DNA of 64,000 nucleotides from Anaerolineae bacterium (GCA_023382675.1 JAHDWN010000022.1:16362-80361), one strand, 5' to 3'; counted from the first letter of the stretch, positions 34,099 through 43,219 are shown. Made by a program: numbers and translations. Notes: generated from the sequence alone by a model not told the origin.

Positions 34099-34854
34099 AT
34101 GCCCGCACCGATTGCTGTTCAGCTCTATTCTCTTCGTGAAGCCCTGCAAGCAGACCCCGAACCCGTGTTCCGCCGCCTGGCCGAGACGGGCTTTGTCGGC
34201 GTTGAGAGCTATCGTGGCCTTGATGCTTCGATGACTGCGCGCCTATGTCGTAAATATGGCCTGGAGATCTGTTCCGCCCATCTGCCGCTGCCAGTTGGCG
34301 ACGATACACAGCAGTCGATCGATATGGCGGTGCAGCTTGGCATCAAAAAGATGATCGTGCCCTACATGCCTCCGGAGACTTTCGCCAGTGTCGCCAGCAT
34401 CAAGCGCCTGTGCGACACCCTCAACGACGCTGGCAGACTGCTGCTGCAGCACGGCTTCGAATTCGGCTATCACAATCACTGGTTCGAACTGGGGCTGGTC
34501 GATGGGCGCACAGGGCTGGACATTATGCGTGAGCACCTCTTGCCCGACATCTTCTTCGAAGTCGATACCTACTGGGTGCAAACCGGCGGACAAGATGCCG
34601 CCGCCTTGGTGCGTGATCTGGGCGCGCGCGCGCGGATGCTGCACATCAAGGACGGCCCGGCCTCGTCGATTGATGCGCCGATGGTCGCCGCCGGGAAAGG
34701 CGTGATGGATATCCCAGGCATCCTCGCCGGGGCACAGCCGGAATGGATTATCGTCGAGCTGGACCGCTGTGCCACCGACATGATGACCGCTGTTATCGAG
34801 AGCTACCGCTATCTCGTCGCCAGTGGGCTGGCGGAAGGCCGGGTCAAGGCCTAG
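34099..34854 (+). CDS. Sugar phosphate isomerase/epimerase-like TIM-barrel protein (AP endonuclease 2 fold)
   Basis: A 251-residue TIM barrel of the xylose isomerase-like/IolE group. Typical barrel strands appear as IAVQLYSLREAL (from residue 4), GFVGVESYRGL, ICSAHLPLP, FGYHNHWFEL, FFEVDTYWVQTGG and MLHIKDGP. The metal-binding Glu, Asp and His of this fold fit HNHWFEL, EVDTYW and HIKDG. The substrate is unknown. ATG 34099 has AAGGATG 8 nt upstream; an in-frame ATG at 34021 lacks one. Its stop codon overlaps that of the converging glycosidase gene (CTAG). Confidence 0.85.
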   Translation: MPAPIAVQLYSLREALQADPEPVFRRLAETGFVGVESYRGLDASMTARLCRKYGLEICSAHLPLPVGDDTQQSIDMAVQLGIKKMIVPYMPPETFASVASIKRLCDTLNDAGRLLLQHGFEFGYHNHWFELGLVDGRTGLDIMREHLLPDIFFEVDTYWVQTGGQDAAALVRDLGARARMLHIKDGPASSIDAPMVAAGKGVMDIPGILAGAQPEWIIVELDRCATDMMTAVIESYRYLVASGLAEGRVKA

Positions 34855-36464
34855 AAGCTCACCACCCAGCGCCCGCTCGCTGTTTGTGCGCCGAAGAGGA
34901 TAGCGCAGGCAGCGGGCACGGCCGGGCGCAGCGGGCTGTAAGTGGCGATGTAAGCGGCCACGTCGGGGAAGGCCTCGCCATCGTAGGGCGACCAGAGCGC
35001 GACAGCGACCGTTTTCTCTGGCGGCAGCGCATTCACCAGCGCCTGCTGGCGCTCGTTGTAGATCGCGTCCTGCGTCCAGACGACGACGGTGTCCGCCTGG
35101 GACGCGGCGGCGACCGCCCAGCCGATCTCCTCATCCGACGGCGCATCGCTGACACCGACCCAATGAATGTCGGTTCGATATTGCCCGCACTCCTGGGCGA
35201 TCTGATAGCGCGTCGCCAGAAAGATCATCGCCACTGATTGTTCCGGGCGCACGGGCACACGATCCGCGCGATCCCAGGCGACGGTCACGCCCGCACGAAA
35301 CAGCGCCTCGATCAGCGTCGCGCCGGCCTCGGCATCGACACGCTCAGCAGCGGTGGCCGGGTCGAGCGGCTGCCAATCGAGCAGGCCGAAGCGCGCCTTC
35401 GCTGCCAGAATGCGTGTGATCGACTCGTCAATGCGTGCCTCGTCGATTCTGCCGTTGCGCACCGCCTCGATCACTGCCTGCATCGCGCCGATTTGTGTCT
35501 GCGGGCCGAAGCTCGGCCCCAACGCGATCAGGTCAACCCCGGCTTCGACAGCGCGCACTGCCGCCTCGCGAAAATCGAACTCCATGTCGATGGCGTTCAT
35601 GTCGATGGCGTCGGTCATGACCATGCCGCCGAAGCGCATGTCGCCGCGCAGCAGGCCGGTCACGACCGCCGGGTCGAGCGATGCGGGCAGGCCGTTATCT
35701 GGCTCCAAAGCGTCGTAGTGGACGTGCGCGACCATGATCGTCGAGACGCCGCTATCGATGGCCGCCTGGAAGGGCACCAGTTCGACCTGCGCCATTCGCT
35801 CGCGGCTCAGGTCGAGCGTTTGCAGCACGGCGTGGCTGTCCTCGTGCGTCTCGCCGTGGCCGGGGAAATGCTTGGCCGTCGCCAGCACTCCCGCCGCCTG
35901 CGAGCCGTCGATAAAGGCGGCGATGGCTTCACCTGCCAACTGTGGATTGCTGCCCCAGGCGCGGCGAAAGATGATCGGGTTATCGCGGTACGTTTCCAGG
36001 TCGGCGACCGGCGCGAGGTTCATGTTGATGCCGACTGCGTGCAGTTCGCGGGCGGTTGCCGCGCCAACCTGCCGCGCCATCTCCGGCCCGGCGGCTGCTG
36101 TCAGCACCGGCGCAGGGAAGACCGTGAAGCCATCGGTCAAACGCGCGACTACCCCGCCTTCCTGATCGACCGCGATCAGCAGTGGCAGCCCGCCTGCCGC
36201 CGTGATCGTCTGCTGGTAGCCGTTGGTCAGGCGCGTCACCTGCGCCGGATCGCCCAGGTTGGCGGCGAAGAGCACCACTGCGCCCGGCTGCCATTCGCGC
36301 AGCAAGGCCGCGCCATCTTCGGTGAGGATGCCGCCGTGCAGCGTAACCATGAACATCTGCGCAACCTTGTGCTCCAGCGTCATCGACGCAAGCGGATCGG
36401 TTTGCGCGGCAGTCGGGCGAGCGATCAAGACGAGCAACAGCAGTGTGATGACATTGCGACGCAT
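34851..36464 (-). CDS. Secreted GH3-family beta-N-acetylhexosaminidase
   Basis: A 537-residue secreted enzyme. The signal peptide is MRRNVITLLLLVLIARPTAA|QT. The GH3 barrel carries the NagZ-type motif AKHFPGHGETHEDSH, which holds the catalytic His/Asp pair, and the nucleophile Asp in MVMTDAIDMNAID. That loop is the signature of NagZ-like enzymes that cleave N-acetylglucosamine from muropeptides or chitin fragments. Unlike E. coli NagZ (cytoplasmic, about 340 residues), this one is exported and has an added C-terminal alpha/beta domain, as in BsNagZ (YbbD). Role in wall recycling or scavenging is inferred. Confidence 0.88.
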   Translation of the reverse strand: MRRNVITLLLLVLIARPTAAQTDPLASMTLEHKVAQMFMVTLHGGILTEDGAALLREWQPGAVVLFAANLGDPAQVTRLTNGYQQTITAAGGLPLLIAVDQEGGVVARLTDGFTVFPAPVLTAAAGPEMARQVGAATARELHAVGINMNLAPVADLETYRDNPIIFRRAWGSNPQLAGEAIAAFIDGSQAAGVLATAKHFPGHGETHEDSHAVLQTLDLSRERMAQVELVPFQAAIDSGVSTIMVAHVHYDALEPDNGLPASLDPAVVTGLLRGDMRFGGMVMTDAIDMNAIDMEFDFREAAVRAVEAGVDLIALGPSFGPQTQIGAMQAVIEAVRNGRIDEARIDESITRILAAKARFGLLDWQPLDPATAAERVDAEAGATLIEALFRAGVTVAWDRADRVPVRPEQSVAMIFLATRYQIAQECGQYRTDIHWVGVSDAPSDEEIGWAVAAASQADTVVVWTQDAIYNERQQALVNALPPEKTVAVALWSPYDGEAFPDVAAYIATYSPLRPAVPAACAILFGAQTASGRWVVSF

Positions 36465-36536
36465 AGATTGCCTGGATCAAGGAGATAAACAGGTCGATCG
36501 CATCGAGCAAGATTGTGACGAATCATCGAAATTCAT

Positions 36537-36617
36537 TTTGAACCGCAAAGGCCCGAAGGTTGCAAAGAAGAATCCATAGATGAATTCTTTGCGTGCTTTG
36601 AGACTTTGCGGTTCAAA
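36537..36617. repeat. Imperfect palindrome with iterated GCAAAG (MITE/REP-like)
   Basis: TTTGAACCGCAAAG (36537-36550) is exactly repeated in inverse at 36604-36617, with a second inner pair GCAAAGAA near 36562-36569 and TTCTTTGC near 36584-36591. The whole forms a long hairpin in a 291-nt non-coding gap. This motif style is known as a dispersed repeat in several environmental phyla. Elsewhere in this window it was not seen. Confidence 0.6.
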
Positions 36618-36755
36618 TTAGCTGATGCAATCACCGTGTAGCGATAAAGAGATACAGCGTGAGAAGGATATAACGATTGCTGAAGATTCAGCAATGAGCG
36701 GCGGAAAAGCGGAGGGCACACCCGGCGGCGCGCCCCAGCACAGCCAAAAGCCAAT

Positions 36756-37613
36756 CTAATCGATCTGTTCGCTCAGGCGGTAGCCGATGCCGCGCACGTT
36801 GACGATCAGGTCTTCGTCCTGGCCGCTCTGCTTGAGCTTGCGCCGCAGGTTGCTGACATGCGGGCGGATAACCTCGCGCGCCTCGGCCTCGTCAACGGCG
36901 TAACCGCGCACTTCGCGCACCAGCTCGTGGCACGAAACGACACGCCCACGATGCGCCGCGAGATAGAGCAGCAGATCGAATTCGGTCGGCGTCAGGTCGA
37001 TGTTGCGGTCGTTGACGGCGATTTGATAGCGGCCGGGGTAGATCGTCAGCGGGCCAAGCTGCATGACCGCGTTGGTGGTCGACTCGACATCGCCGCTCGA
37101 AATCGCGATCAGCCGTTCGTCCGGGCCGCGCTCGGTGAAGGCCGACATCTTGACGCCTTCGGTGTCGCTGCGGCTGAGTTCGCTGACGTTGCTGCGGATG
37201 GCGTCGAGCAGGGCGCGGCGGCGCTTGAGATTGCGAGCACGTTCGACCCCGCGCGCCACACACTGGCGGATGTCCTGGCTCGAACTCGGCTTGATCAGGT
37301 AGTCGTGCGCGCCCAGGCGCAGCGCTTCAACCGCCGTCGCCAGACTGGGGTAGGCCGTCATCAGGACGACGATGGTGTCTGCATCTACGTCCTTGATCCG
37401 GCGCACGAGTTCGACCCCATCTAGCCCGGCTGGCATACGGATGTCGGTCAACACAACGTCAAAGATCTGGCGACCCATAATTTCCAGCGCTTCTTCGCCG
37501 CTGGCAGCTTCCGTCACCAGGTAGCCGACACGCTGCAGCGTCTTGCTGACGGAATAGCGGATCGCGGCTTCATCGTCGACGACGAGTACGCTGGTGGTTT
37601 CATTATTTTCCAT
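36756..37613 (-). CDS. OmpR-like response regulator (receiver plus winged helix)
   Basis: A 285-residue regulator. The receiver has D13/D14, phospho-acceptor D57 (LTDIRMP), T86 and K108 (YLIKPS). A helical linker of about 70 residues follows, and then an OmpR/PhoB-type winged helix (residues about 200-285; LTPTEFDLLLYLAAHRGRVV, then HVSNLRRKLKQSG and VRGIGYRL). This places it among transcription factors that bind tandem DNA sites once phosphorylated. The long inter-domain linker is unusual. The ATG at 37613 has AGAGGA 7 nt upstream. No histidine kinase gene lies next to it. Confidence 0.9.
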   Translation of the reverse strand: MENNETTSVLVVDDEAAIRYSVSKTLQRVGYLVTEAASGEEALEIMGRQIFDVVLTDIRMPAGLDGVELVRRIKDVDADTIVVLMTAYPSLATAVEALRLGAHDYLIKPSSSQDIRQCVARGVERARNLKRRRALLDAIRSNVSELSRSDTEGVKMSAFTERGPDERLIAISSGDVESTTNAVMQLGPLTIYPGRYQIAVNDRNIDLTPTEFDLLLYLAAHRGRVVSCHELVREVRGYAVDEAEAREVIRPHVSNLRRKLKQSGQDEDLIVNVRGIGYRLSEQID

Positions 37614-37805
37614 GACCAATCCTCTGTTGTAATCCTGCTGTGTCAGGCGATACACAGCCGCTGCGAATAGTACTATTACGGTCTCTTAATGAAGTGCGGT
37701 ATCTTGATGCTTTATTTCTTCATCATCAAGCATATCTTGATTGTGCAGGTTTCGCAACACCGCATAGTGATCGTATTTCATTGAGATAGGGATGTTGCAA
37801 GCTTG

Positions 37806-39245
37806 TCACTTCTCAATCCAGAAATGAACGTGTGTCGCCACGTCCGCCTTCGGCCCCCCGACGCGAAACGGATCGGTGATTGTCCACGTCTCACCCCAGC
37901 AGACCGCCGCGATCTGTCCGTCGATGTCGAGCAGCGGCACATGGTCGCGCACGGCATGCGGCAGTTTGTGATCGATCATCCACTGCTTGAGCTTGCGGCT
38001 GTGACCGCTCATGCCCAGCGGAGCGAAACGGTCGCCGGGGCGGCGCGCGCGTAAGCGGATGGCGGCGCTGACAGGCACGGCGAGCACAGCGCCGCGCGGG
38101 GCAGGCTGTGGCGACTCGTCAATGATCTGCGCACGCAGTTTCCACGCCGTGCCCGGCGGCTGCGTCACGCCCGGAACGATGACCGGGACAGCAGCGGCGC
38201 TCGCTAATAGAGGATAAGACAATGGCGCTTCCTGCGGAGTATCTGCGACGCGCAGATAGGCATGAGTGTAATCGATCTGAAGCCGCCAGCCGCCTTCAAG
38301 TTGCACGATTGTGCCGACCTTGCCGCCGAAGATGGCTTCGCAGCAGGCGACGATGCGCACGAATGGCACTTCGATCTCAGGTGCGGCGCGGCGCAAGGCG
38401 TTGGCGATGATGCGCAGTTGGAACGCCTGCGGCAGACCCGCCAGCAGCACCCGGTCGAAAACGATGCCTTCGTCACTGTGGATGAAACCATCGCCGACCT
38501 GCCGCACGATCTCCTGTGCGAAGTAATCCTCATCGATCTGCGCCAGCGTGCTCAACTGCACGAGATGGCGCGCAAGCTGCGGAAACGACGTGAGCAGGCG
38601 ATGGCGCGCGGTGTTGCGCAGTGTGTTGACCTGATCGTTGGTCGCGTCGTGGCGCGGCGATAGGTCGAGCGCAGCAGCATAGCGTTCAAGCTGCGCCCGG
38701 CGCAATCCCAGCAGCGGGCGGATCAGGCGCAGGCCGCTCTCAGGCGCATACGGCAGCGGCGCGCTCAGGCGCATCCCCACCAGCCCGCGCATCGCCGCCC
38801 CCCGGATGAGCCGCATCAGCACCGTCTCGGCCTGATCGTCCGCGTGGTGTGCCGCCGCGACGGTGTCCGCGCCGACCGCCTGCGCCACCTCAGCCAGGAA
38901 CTCGTAGCGCGCGCGGCGCGCCGCTGCTTCTGTGCCCATCTCCCACTGCTGCATCAGCGCGGGCACGTCGCGTTTGCCAAGCTTGCAGGCGAGGCCGAGC
39001 CTCTCCGCCTCCGCCGCGACGAAGGCCGCATCTTCCGCGCCTGCCTGACCGCGCAGCCCGTGATCGAGGGTGGCGACGTGCAGCGTGCAGCCGATGCGCG
39101 GCGCGATGGCGTGCAGGCTGTGCAGCAGCGCCAGCGAGTCGACACCGCCGCTGACGGCCACGACGACCGTGCTGCCGGGCGCGATCAGCTTGTGCTGGCG
39201 GATGGTGCGCAGGACGCGCGCTTCTAACGGACGCAGATGGGGCAT
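37806..39245 (-). CDS. tilS: tRNA(Ile)-lysidine synthase
   Basis: A 479-residue N-type ATP pyrophosphatase. The PP-loop is VVVAVSGGVDSLALLH (residues about 26-41). The TilS core includes VAAAHHADDQAETVLMRL and GLRLIRPLLGLRRAQLERYA; the C-terminal domain includes RRPGDRFAPLGMSGHSRKLK, the TilS-C motif. The enzyme adds lysine to C34 of tRNA-Ile(CAU), so it is expected to be essential. It is followed upstream by pbpC on the same strand, separated by a short repeat. Confidence 0.94.
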   Translation of the reverse strand: MPHLRPLEARVLRTIRQHKLIAPGSTVVVAVSGGVDSLALLHSLHAIAPRIGCTLHVATLDHGLRGQAGAEDAAFVAAEAERLGLACKLGKRDVPALMQQWEMGTEAAARRARYEFLAEVAQAVGADTVAAAHHADDQAETVLMRLIRGAAMRGLVGMRLSAPLPYAPESGLRLIRPLLGLRRAQLERYAAALDLSPRHDATNDQVNTLRNTARHRLLTSFPQLARHLVQLSTLAQIDEDYFAQEIVRQVGDGFIHSDEGIVFDRVLLAGLPQAFQLRIIANALRRAAPEIEVPFVRIVACCEAIFGGKVGTIVQLEGGWRLQIDYTHAYLRVADTPQEAPLSYPLLASAAAVPVIVPGVTQPPGTAWKLRAQIIDESPQPAPRGAVLAVPVSAAIRLRARRPGDRFAPLGMSGHSRKLKQWMIDHKLPHAVRDHVPLLDIDGQIAAVCWGETWTITDPFRVGGPKADVATHVHFWIEK

Positions 39246-39246
39246 A

Positions 39247-39290
39247 GGTGGCTATCGGCTATCGGCCAAAGGCTAATGGCTATTGGCTCC
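39247..39290. repeat. Short tandem GGCTAT/GGCYAAAGGCTAAT repeat
   Basis: In the 59-nt gap between tilS and pbpC the hexamer GGCTAT occurs three times (near 39250, 39258 and 39278) together with GGCCAAA and GGCTAAT. It is a low-complexity iterated motif with no matching coding frame. It resembles a type of intergenic repeat seen in other environmental genomes. Confidence 0.55.
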
Positions 39291-39304
39291 AAGTATAACC
39301 TGAG

Positions 39305-41818
39305 TCAGGAACCGGCCTCGGTGCGGCTGTCCGGCTCGGCGAAGCTGTTGACGCTGAACGGCAGCGGGGTGGTGATCTGCGTCGTGCCATCGGCAAGGAG
39401 TGCCTCTGCCGTCAGTTCGTGCGCGCCGGGCGTCAGCGCCCACCACAGATCCCACGGTGAACGCTCGACCGTGCCCAGTAGATCGCCATCGAGATAGTAG
39501 CGCACCGACTGCGTGCCGGGCGGCGCGCCCACCGTCAGCTTGATGCGCTGCGCATCGAACGGGATCAGCGGCGAGAGGCGGAAGATGGTGTACGGATCGG
39601 GTTCGAGCAGGCGCAACCCCTGGTCGGCGTCCGGTGCCTGGACGAGTGCGCCGGTCGGCGGCGGCAGGATGCCGTTGCGGATGCCCCAATCGCGCGCTTC
39701 CTGCGGCAGCACGGCATAGACGCGCTCGACCCGGCGTTCGGGTGGCGTCGTGTCATCCGCCAGCAGGCCGGTCGCCGTGTCGATGGTAAAGCGCTGGTAG
39801 AGGTTGTCCTGCTCGGTCGGCTGGGTGCCATCGATGAACAGCTCCAGACGGCGGCGCGGGCAGACCGGCGTCGGCAGCAGCCCGCTGAGATCGCAGACTT
39901 CGAGGCGGATGAAGCCCGGCGGCTGCGTGAACGTGACTTCCGGCTGGCCGAGCAGCGCCTGGCGCATGAACGCATTCCAGATCGGCGCGGCCCCGCTGAC
40001 GCCGGTCACATCGGTCATCGGCGTGTTATCCGCATTGCCGACCCAGACGCCGGTGACGAGGTTGGGCGTGTAGCCGACGATCCAGTTATCGCGGAAGTTG
40101 GTCGTCGTGCCGGTCTTGGCCGCCGCCGGACGCCCGATGTTGAGCATACTGTTGCGCCCGAAGCCCAGGATGCGCGCGTTGTCGTCGCTGAGGATGTCGT
40201 TGATCAGGTAGGCGACGCGCGGATCGATCACCTGCAGGCCGGGCGGCGGCTGCTGCCACTCGTAGAGCACGTTGCCCGCCCGGTCGGCGACGCGCAGCAG
40301 GAAGACCGGCTGCACGCGTGTTCCACCGTTGGGGAAGATGCCGTAAGCGGCGACGAGATCGAGCAGGCGGACTTCCCCGCCGCCGAGCGTCACGGCCAGA
40401 TCGAGATTGGGGTTGGTCGCCAGCGTCGTCACTCCGGCGTTGGTGAGCAGGTCGACCAGCGCTGAGACGCCGACGTGATCGAGTGTGATCACTGCCGGGA
40501 TATTGAGCGACGACGCCAGCGCATCCCGCGCCAGCACCGGCCCGTGCTCCACGAGCGCGAAGTTGGCGGGCGTGTAGCTTTCCAGCCGCCGGGTGACGAA
40601 CGGCGTCTCTACATCGAGGATCATCGTCGCTGCTGTCCACGGATCGGGCTGCGCCGGATCGAAGGCGATGGCGTAGGTGAACGGCTTGAGCGCGCTGCCC
40701 GGCTGGCGCAGCGCCAGCGCCGCATTGACCGCGCCGTCGATGGCCTCGTCGAAATAGTCCGGGCTGCCGAGCATCGTCAGCACCTGGCCGGTGAACGGAT
40801 CGAGCGCGACGACGGCGGCGTTGTGCGCGTTAGCGGCCTGCCGTCCAGCGCCCGGCAGGTTGAGATATGCCAGTTGGCGCTGGACGATGCGCTCGGCGGA
40901 GCGCTGCCAGTCGAGATCGACGGTCGTGATCACGTCCAGCCCGCCGCCGTAGAAGGCCTGCGGGTAATCGCGCTCCAACTGCTTGATCACGGCCATGACG
41001 AAGTGCGGCGCTTCAATCGGGAAGGGCGCGGCGGCGAACTGCAGCGGCTCGCGGCGCGCGATCTCCGCCTCATCCGCCGTGAGGTAGCCATAACGCACCA
41101 TCAGGCCGAGCACGTCGCTCTGGCGTTCGCGGGCGGCCTCCGGGTTGGCGAGCGGATCGTAGACGGCGGGCGCTTGCAGCACCCCGGCCAGCAGCGCGCA
41201 TTCCGCCAGCGACAGTTCCGGCGCGCTCTTGCCGAAATAGGCCCGCGCCGCGCCTTCGATGCCATAGGCCAGATTGCCGAAATATGACTGGTTGAGATAG
41301 AGCGCCAGCACGTCATCTTTGCTGTAGGCGTTTTGCAGGCGCAGCGCCAGGATCGCCTCTTTGAGCTTGCGCGTGAGCGTGCGCTCAAAGCGCTGCTGTG
41401 GATCGAGCAGCAGATTGCGCGCGACCTGCTGGGTGATCGTGCTGCCGCCAGCGATGACCTCGCCGCCGCGCAGGTTGATCCAGAGGCCGCGGGCGATGCC
41501 GACCACATCGACGCCGGGATGCTCGTAGAAGTTGGCGTCCTCGGTGGCGATGGTGGCGTTACGGCAGTGCTGCGGAATCTGATCCAGCGGCAGGGCGACG
41601 TTACGCCCGCCCTCCGGCGGCAGGATTTCGTAGAGCAGTCGCCCGTGCCGGTCGTAGATGCGCGTGCTCGGCAGCGCCAGCCCGGCCTGCAGCCGGTCGA
41701 TGGGCGGCAGATCGGCGAACAGCCACAGGTAGATGCCGCTGCCCGCGGCAGCGAGCGCAAGTGCGGCGGCGATCAGCACGCGCCGCGTCAGGTGGAGGCG
41801 AGGGAGTCGAATACGCAT
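39305..41818 (-). CDS. pbpC: Penicillin-binding protein 1C (bifunctional)
   Basis: An 837-residue class A penicillin-binding protein. A basic N-terminus and one membrane anchor (about residues 13-32) precede the glycosyltransferase domain with catalytic Glu near residue 92 (ATEDANFYEHPGVD) and GGSTITQQVARNLLLDPQ. The transpeptidase domain has SxxK (PGSALKPFTYAI, near residue 375), SLN (ASSLNIPAV) and KTGTT (near 568). The C-terminal BiPBP_C domain (SVRYYLDGDLLGTV) is what marks it as PBP1C. PbpC is often next to an A2M gene; here they are 19 kb apart. It diverges from the TIR-HEAT gene. Confidence 0.93.
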   Translation of the reverse strand: MRIRLPRLHLTRRVLIAAALALAAAGSGIYLWLFADLPPIDRLQAGLALPSTRIYDRHGRLLYEILPPEGGRNVALPLDQIPQHCRNATIATEDANFYEHPGVDVVGIARGLWINLRGGEVIAGGSTITQQVARNLLLDPQQRFERTLTRKLKEAILALRLQNAYSKDDVLALYLNQSYFGNLAYGIEGAARAYFGKSAPELSLAECALLAGVLQAPAVYDPLANPEAARERQSDVLGLMVRYGYLTADEAEIARREPLQFAAAPFPIEAPHFVMAVIKQLERDYPQAFYGGGLDVITTVDLDWQRSAERIVQRQLAYLNLPGAGRQAANAHNAAVVALDPFTGQVLTMLGSPDYFDEAIDGAVNAALALRQPGSALKPFTYAIAFDPAQPDPWTAATMILDVETPFVTRRLESYTPANFALVEHGPVLARDALASSLNIPAVITLDHVGVSALVDLLTNAGVTTLATNPNLDLAVTLGGGEVRLLDLVAAYGIFPNGGTRVQPVFLLRVADRAGNVLYEWQQPPPGLQVIDPRVAYLINDILSDDNARILGFGRNSMLNIGRPAAAKTGTTTNFRDNWIVGYTPNLVTGVWVGNADNTPMTDVTGVSGAAPIWNAFMRQALLGQPEVTFTQPPGFIRLEVCDLSGLLPTPVCPRRRLELFIDGTQPTEQDNLYQRFTIDTATGLLADDTTPPERRVERVYAVLPQEARDWGIRNGILPPPTGALVQAPDADQGLRLLEPDPYTIFRLSPLIPFDAQRIKLTVGAPPGTQSVRYYLDGDLLGTVERSPWDLWWALTPGAHELTAEALLADGTTQITTPLPFSVNSFAEPDSRTEAGS

Positions 41819-41884
41819 GTGTCCAGTGTAGCGCGAATTGGGCGGGCGGAGGTGACGGTCAAGCGACGGGTGCTATGCGAAGTT

Positions 41885-41894
41885 GGGGGGGGGG
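41885..41894. repeat. Run of ten G between pbpC and the TIR-HEAT gene
   Basis: A homopolymer of ten G at 41885-41894, 93-102 nt before the TIR-HEAT start codon. Such runs can slip and change in length. Its length is as given in the sequence; sequencing error is possible. Confidence 0.8.
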
Positions 41895-41986
41895 AAAGCA
41901 ATCGCACGTCCGCAAAAAGACTGTCAACATCGTCTATACTATCGAATATCAGACTATCAAGCTGCCAAATCAGGATTTACTTGCAC

Positions 41987-43219
41987 ATGGGGAACATATT
42001 TTTCATTTCGGTTCACAACAGCGGCCTGGAATTCGCTCGTGAGGTCAAGCGGCGAATTACGGATGCGGGGTTTCTTGGCTGGCTGATGGACGATATTGGC
42101 GGCGGAGATGGCTGGAAGGCAGAAGTGGATAACGCAATCAATGAGTCACTTGGCGTTCTTGTAATTGTATCTCCTGCCTCATTGGCGTCCCATTGGGTGA
42201 CATATGAATGGGCGTACGCGATGGGGCGCGACAAAGAGGTTATCCCTGTTATTTTGGAGTGGCCGAGTGGGAAAGCCGATCCAAAATCACTTCATGACAA
42301 GCTTGCCGACAGACAGTATCGAGATTTCAGCCCTAACGGAGATTCGCCCTGGGATATCCTGCTGAGCGATCTCCGACGAATTCGTGATCGCAGTGATATT
42401 CCGGATCAAATAAAACGTGCCGAGGAAACCCTGCAAAGTGGGCACGATCCTGAACAATGGCAGAATGCCGTAAATATGTTACGAACGCATCCTCATCCTC
42501 AAGCAACCGAGGCGCTTGTGAGATGTATGGAGAGCCCGGTCAGCTTTGTGAGCGCTCATTCAGCGATGACACTTGCAAAGAAATCAAAATGTCAGGACAA
42601 GCGCGCAATTCCCGGATTGGGTCGCGCTTTGAAAAGCGTGGAATGGCTAATAACCGGGAGCGAACAGAAGGAAATAGCAGAATTACTCGCAGAGTACGGC
42701 ACGGAAGATGCAATCAACAGTGTTATTGATGCGCTAAAAAGTGGACTTTTTGAAGAGCACCACATGGACAAGGATCCTTTTGTCGAAATAATCTCGCGAT
42801 TTGACTATGAAGGAGTCATCGACTCCATGATCGATGCACTCACTTCTAATCACCCCGTGATTGTTAATAGAGCAACTAGTACACTCGGCCGTATTAGGGA
42901 TCCGCGGGCGCTTCCAGCACTTCATAAACTTCTTGTTGAGAGCAATTTAGTCTCGCAAAGAATACGTGCTGCAAATGCTATTGGTGTCATTGCTAATTCA
43001 AGCTCAGTCGGTACATTGGTAGAGATTCTGCGCAAATTCGAGCTAGAAAACGTGCGTAACAGACCGAAGGAATCGGACGTTGTCGAGTCAATCGCACAAG
43101 CGTTAGTACAGATTGGAACTGAAGAGGCATTATCTGGTTTAGAAGGTATTGTGAAAGATCATTCGGTAGATCGATTTGTAAGACTGATAGTTCAAAAAGT
43201 GCTGACAAACCGGAACTAG
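41987..43219 (+). CDS. TIR-domain protein with C-terminal HEAT repeats
   Basis: A 410-residue protein. Residues about 1-115 are a TIR domain: NIFFISVHNSGLEFAREVKR, FLGWLMDDIGGGDGWKAEVD, LGVLVIVSPASLASHWVTYE with the putative NADase Glu at E74, then EVIPVILEW. Residues about 145-410 are HEAT/PBS-lyase-type helical repeats (ALVRCMESPVSFVSAHSAMT; GVIDSMIDALTSNHPVIVNR; RIRAANAIGVIANSSSVGTL). TIR domains in prokaryotes commonly degrade NAD+ or make signalling nucleotides in antiphage systems; HEAT repeats would sense a partner or ligand. The gene is visibly richer in A+T than its neighbours. ATG 41987 has AGGA 11 nt upstream. XisH follows 33 nt downstream. Confidence 0.85.
   Translation: MGNIFFISVHNSGLEFAREVKRRITDAGFLGWLMDDIGGGDGWKAEVDNAINESLGVLVIVSPASLASHWVTYEWAYAMGRDKEVIPVILEWPSGKADPKSLHDKLADRQYRDFSPNGDSPWDILLSDLRRIRDRSDIPDQIKRAEETLQSGHDPEQWQNAVNMLRTHPHPQATEALVRCMESPVSFVSAHSAMTLAKKSKCQDKRAIPGLGRALKSVEWLITGSEQKEIAELLAEYGTEDAINSVIDALKSGLFEEHHMDKDPFVEIISRFDYEGVIDSMIDALTSNHPVIVNRATSTLGRIRDPRALPALHKLLVESNLVSQRIRAANAIGVIANSSSVGTLVEILRKFELENVRNRPKESDVVESIAQALVQIGTEEALSGLEGIVKDHSVDRFVRLIVQKVLTNRN

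Noticed and set aside
35238-36488. Plus-strand frame of 416 codons opposite the GH3 gene
   Set aside because: Antisense artefact in G+C-rich sequence.
41333-41986. 218-codon upstream extension of the TIR-HEAT frame
   Set aside because: It lies antisense to pbpC and reads through the ten-G run; the TIR domain begins right at the ATG 41987.
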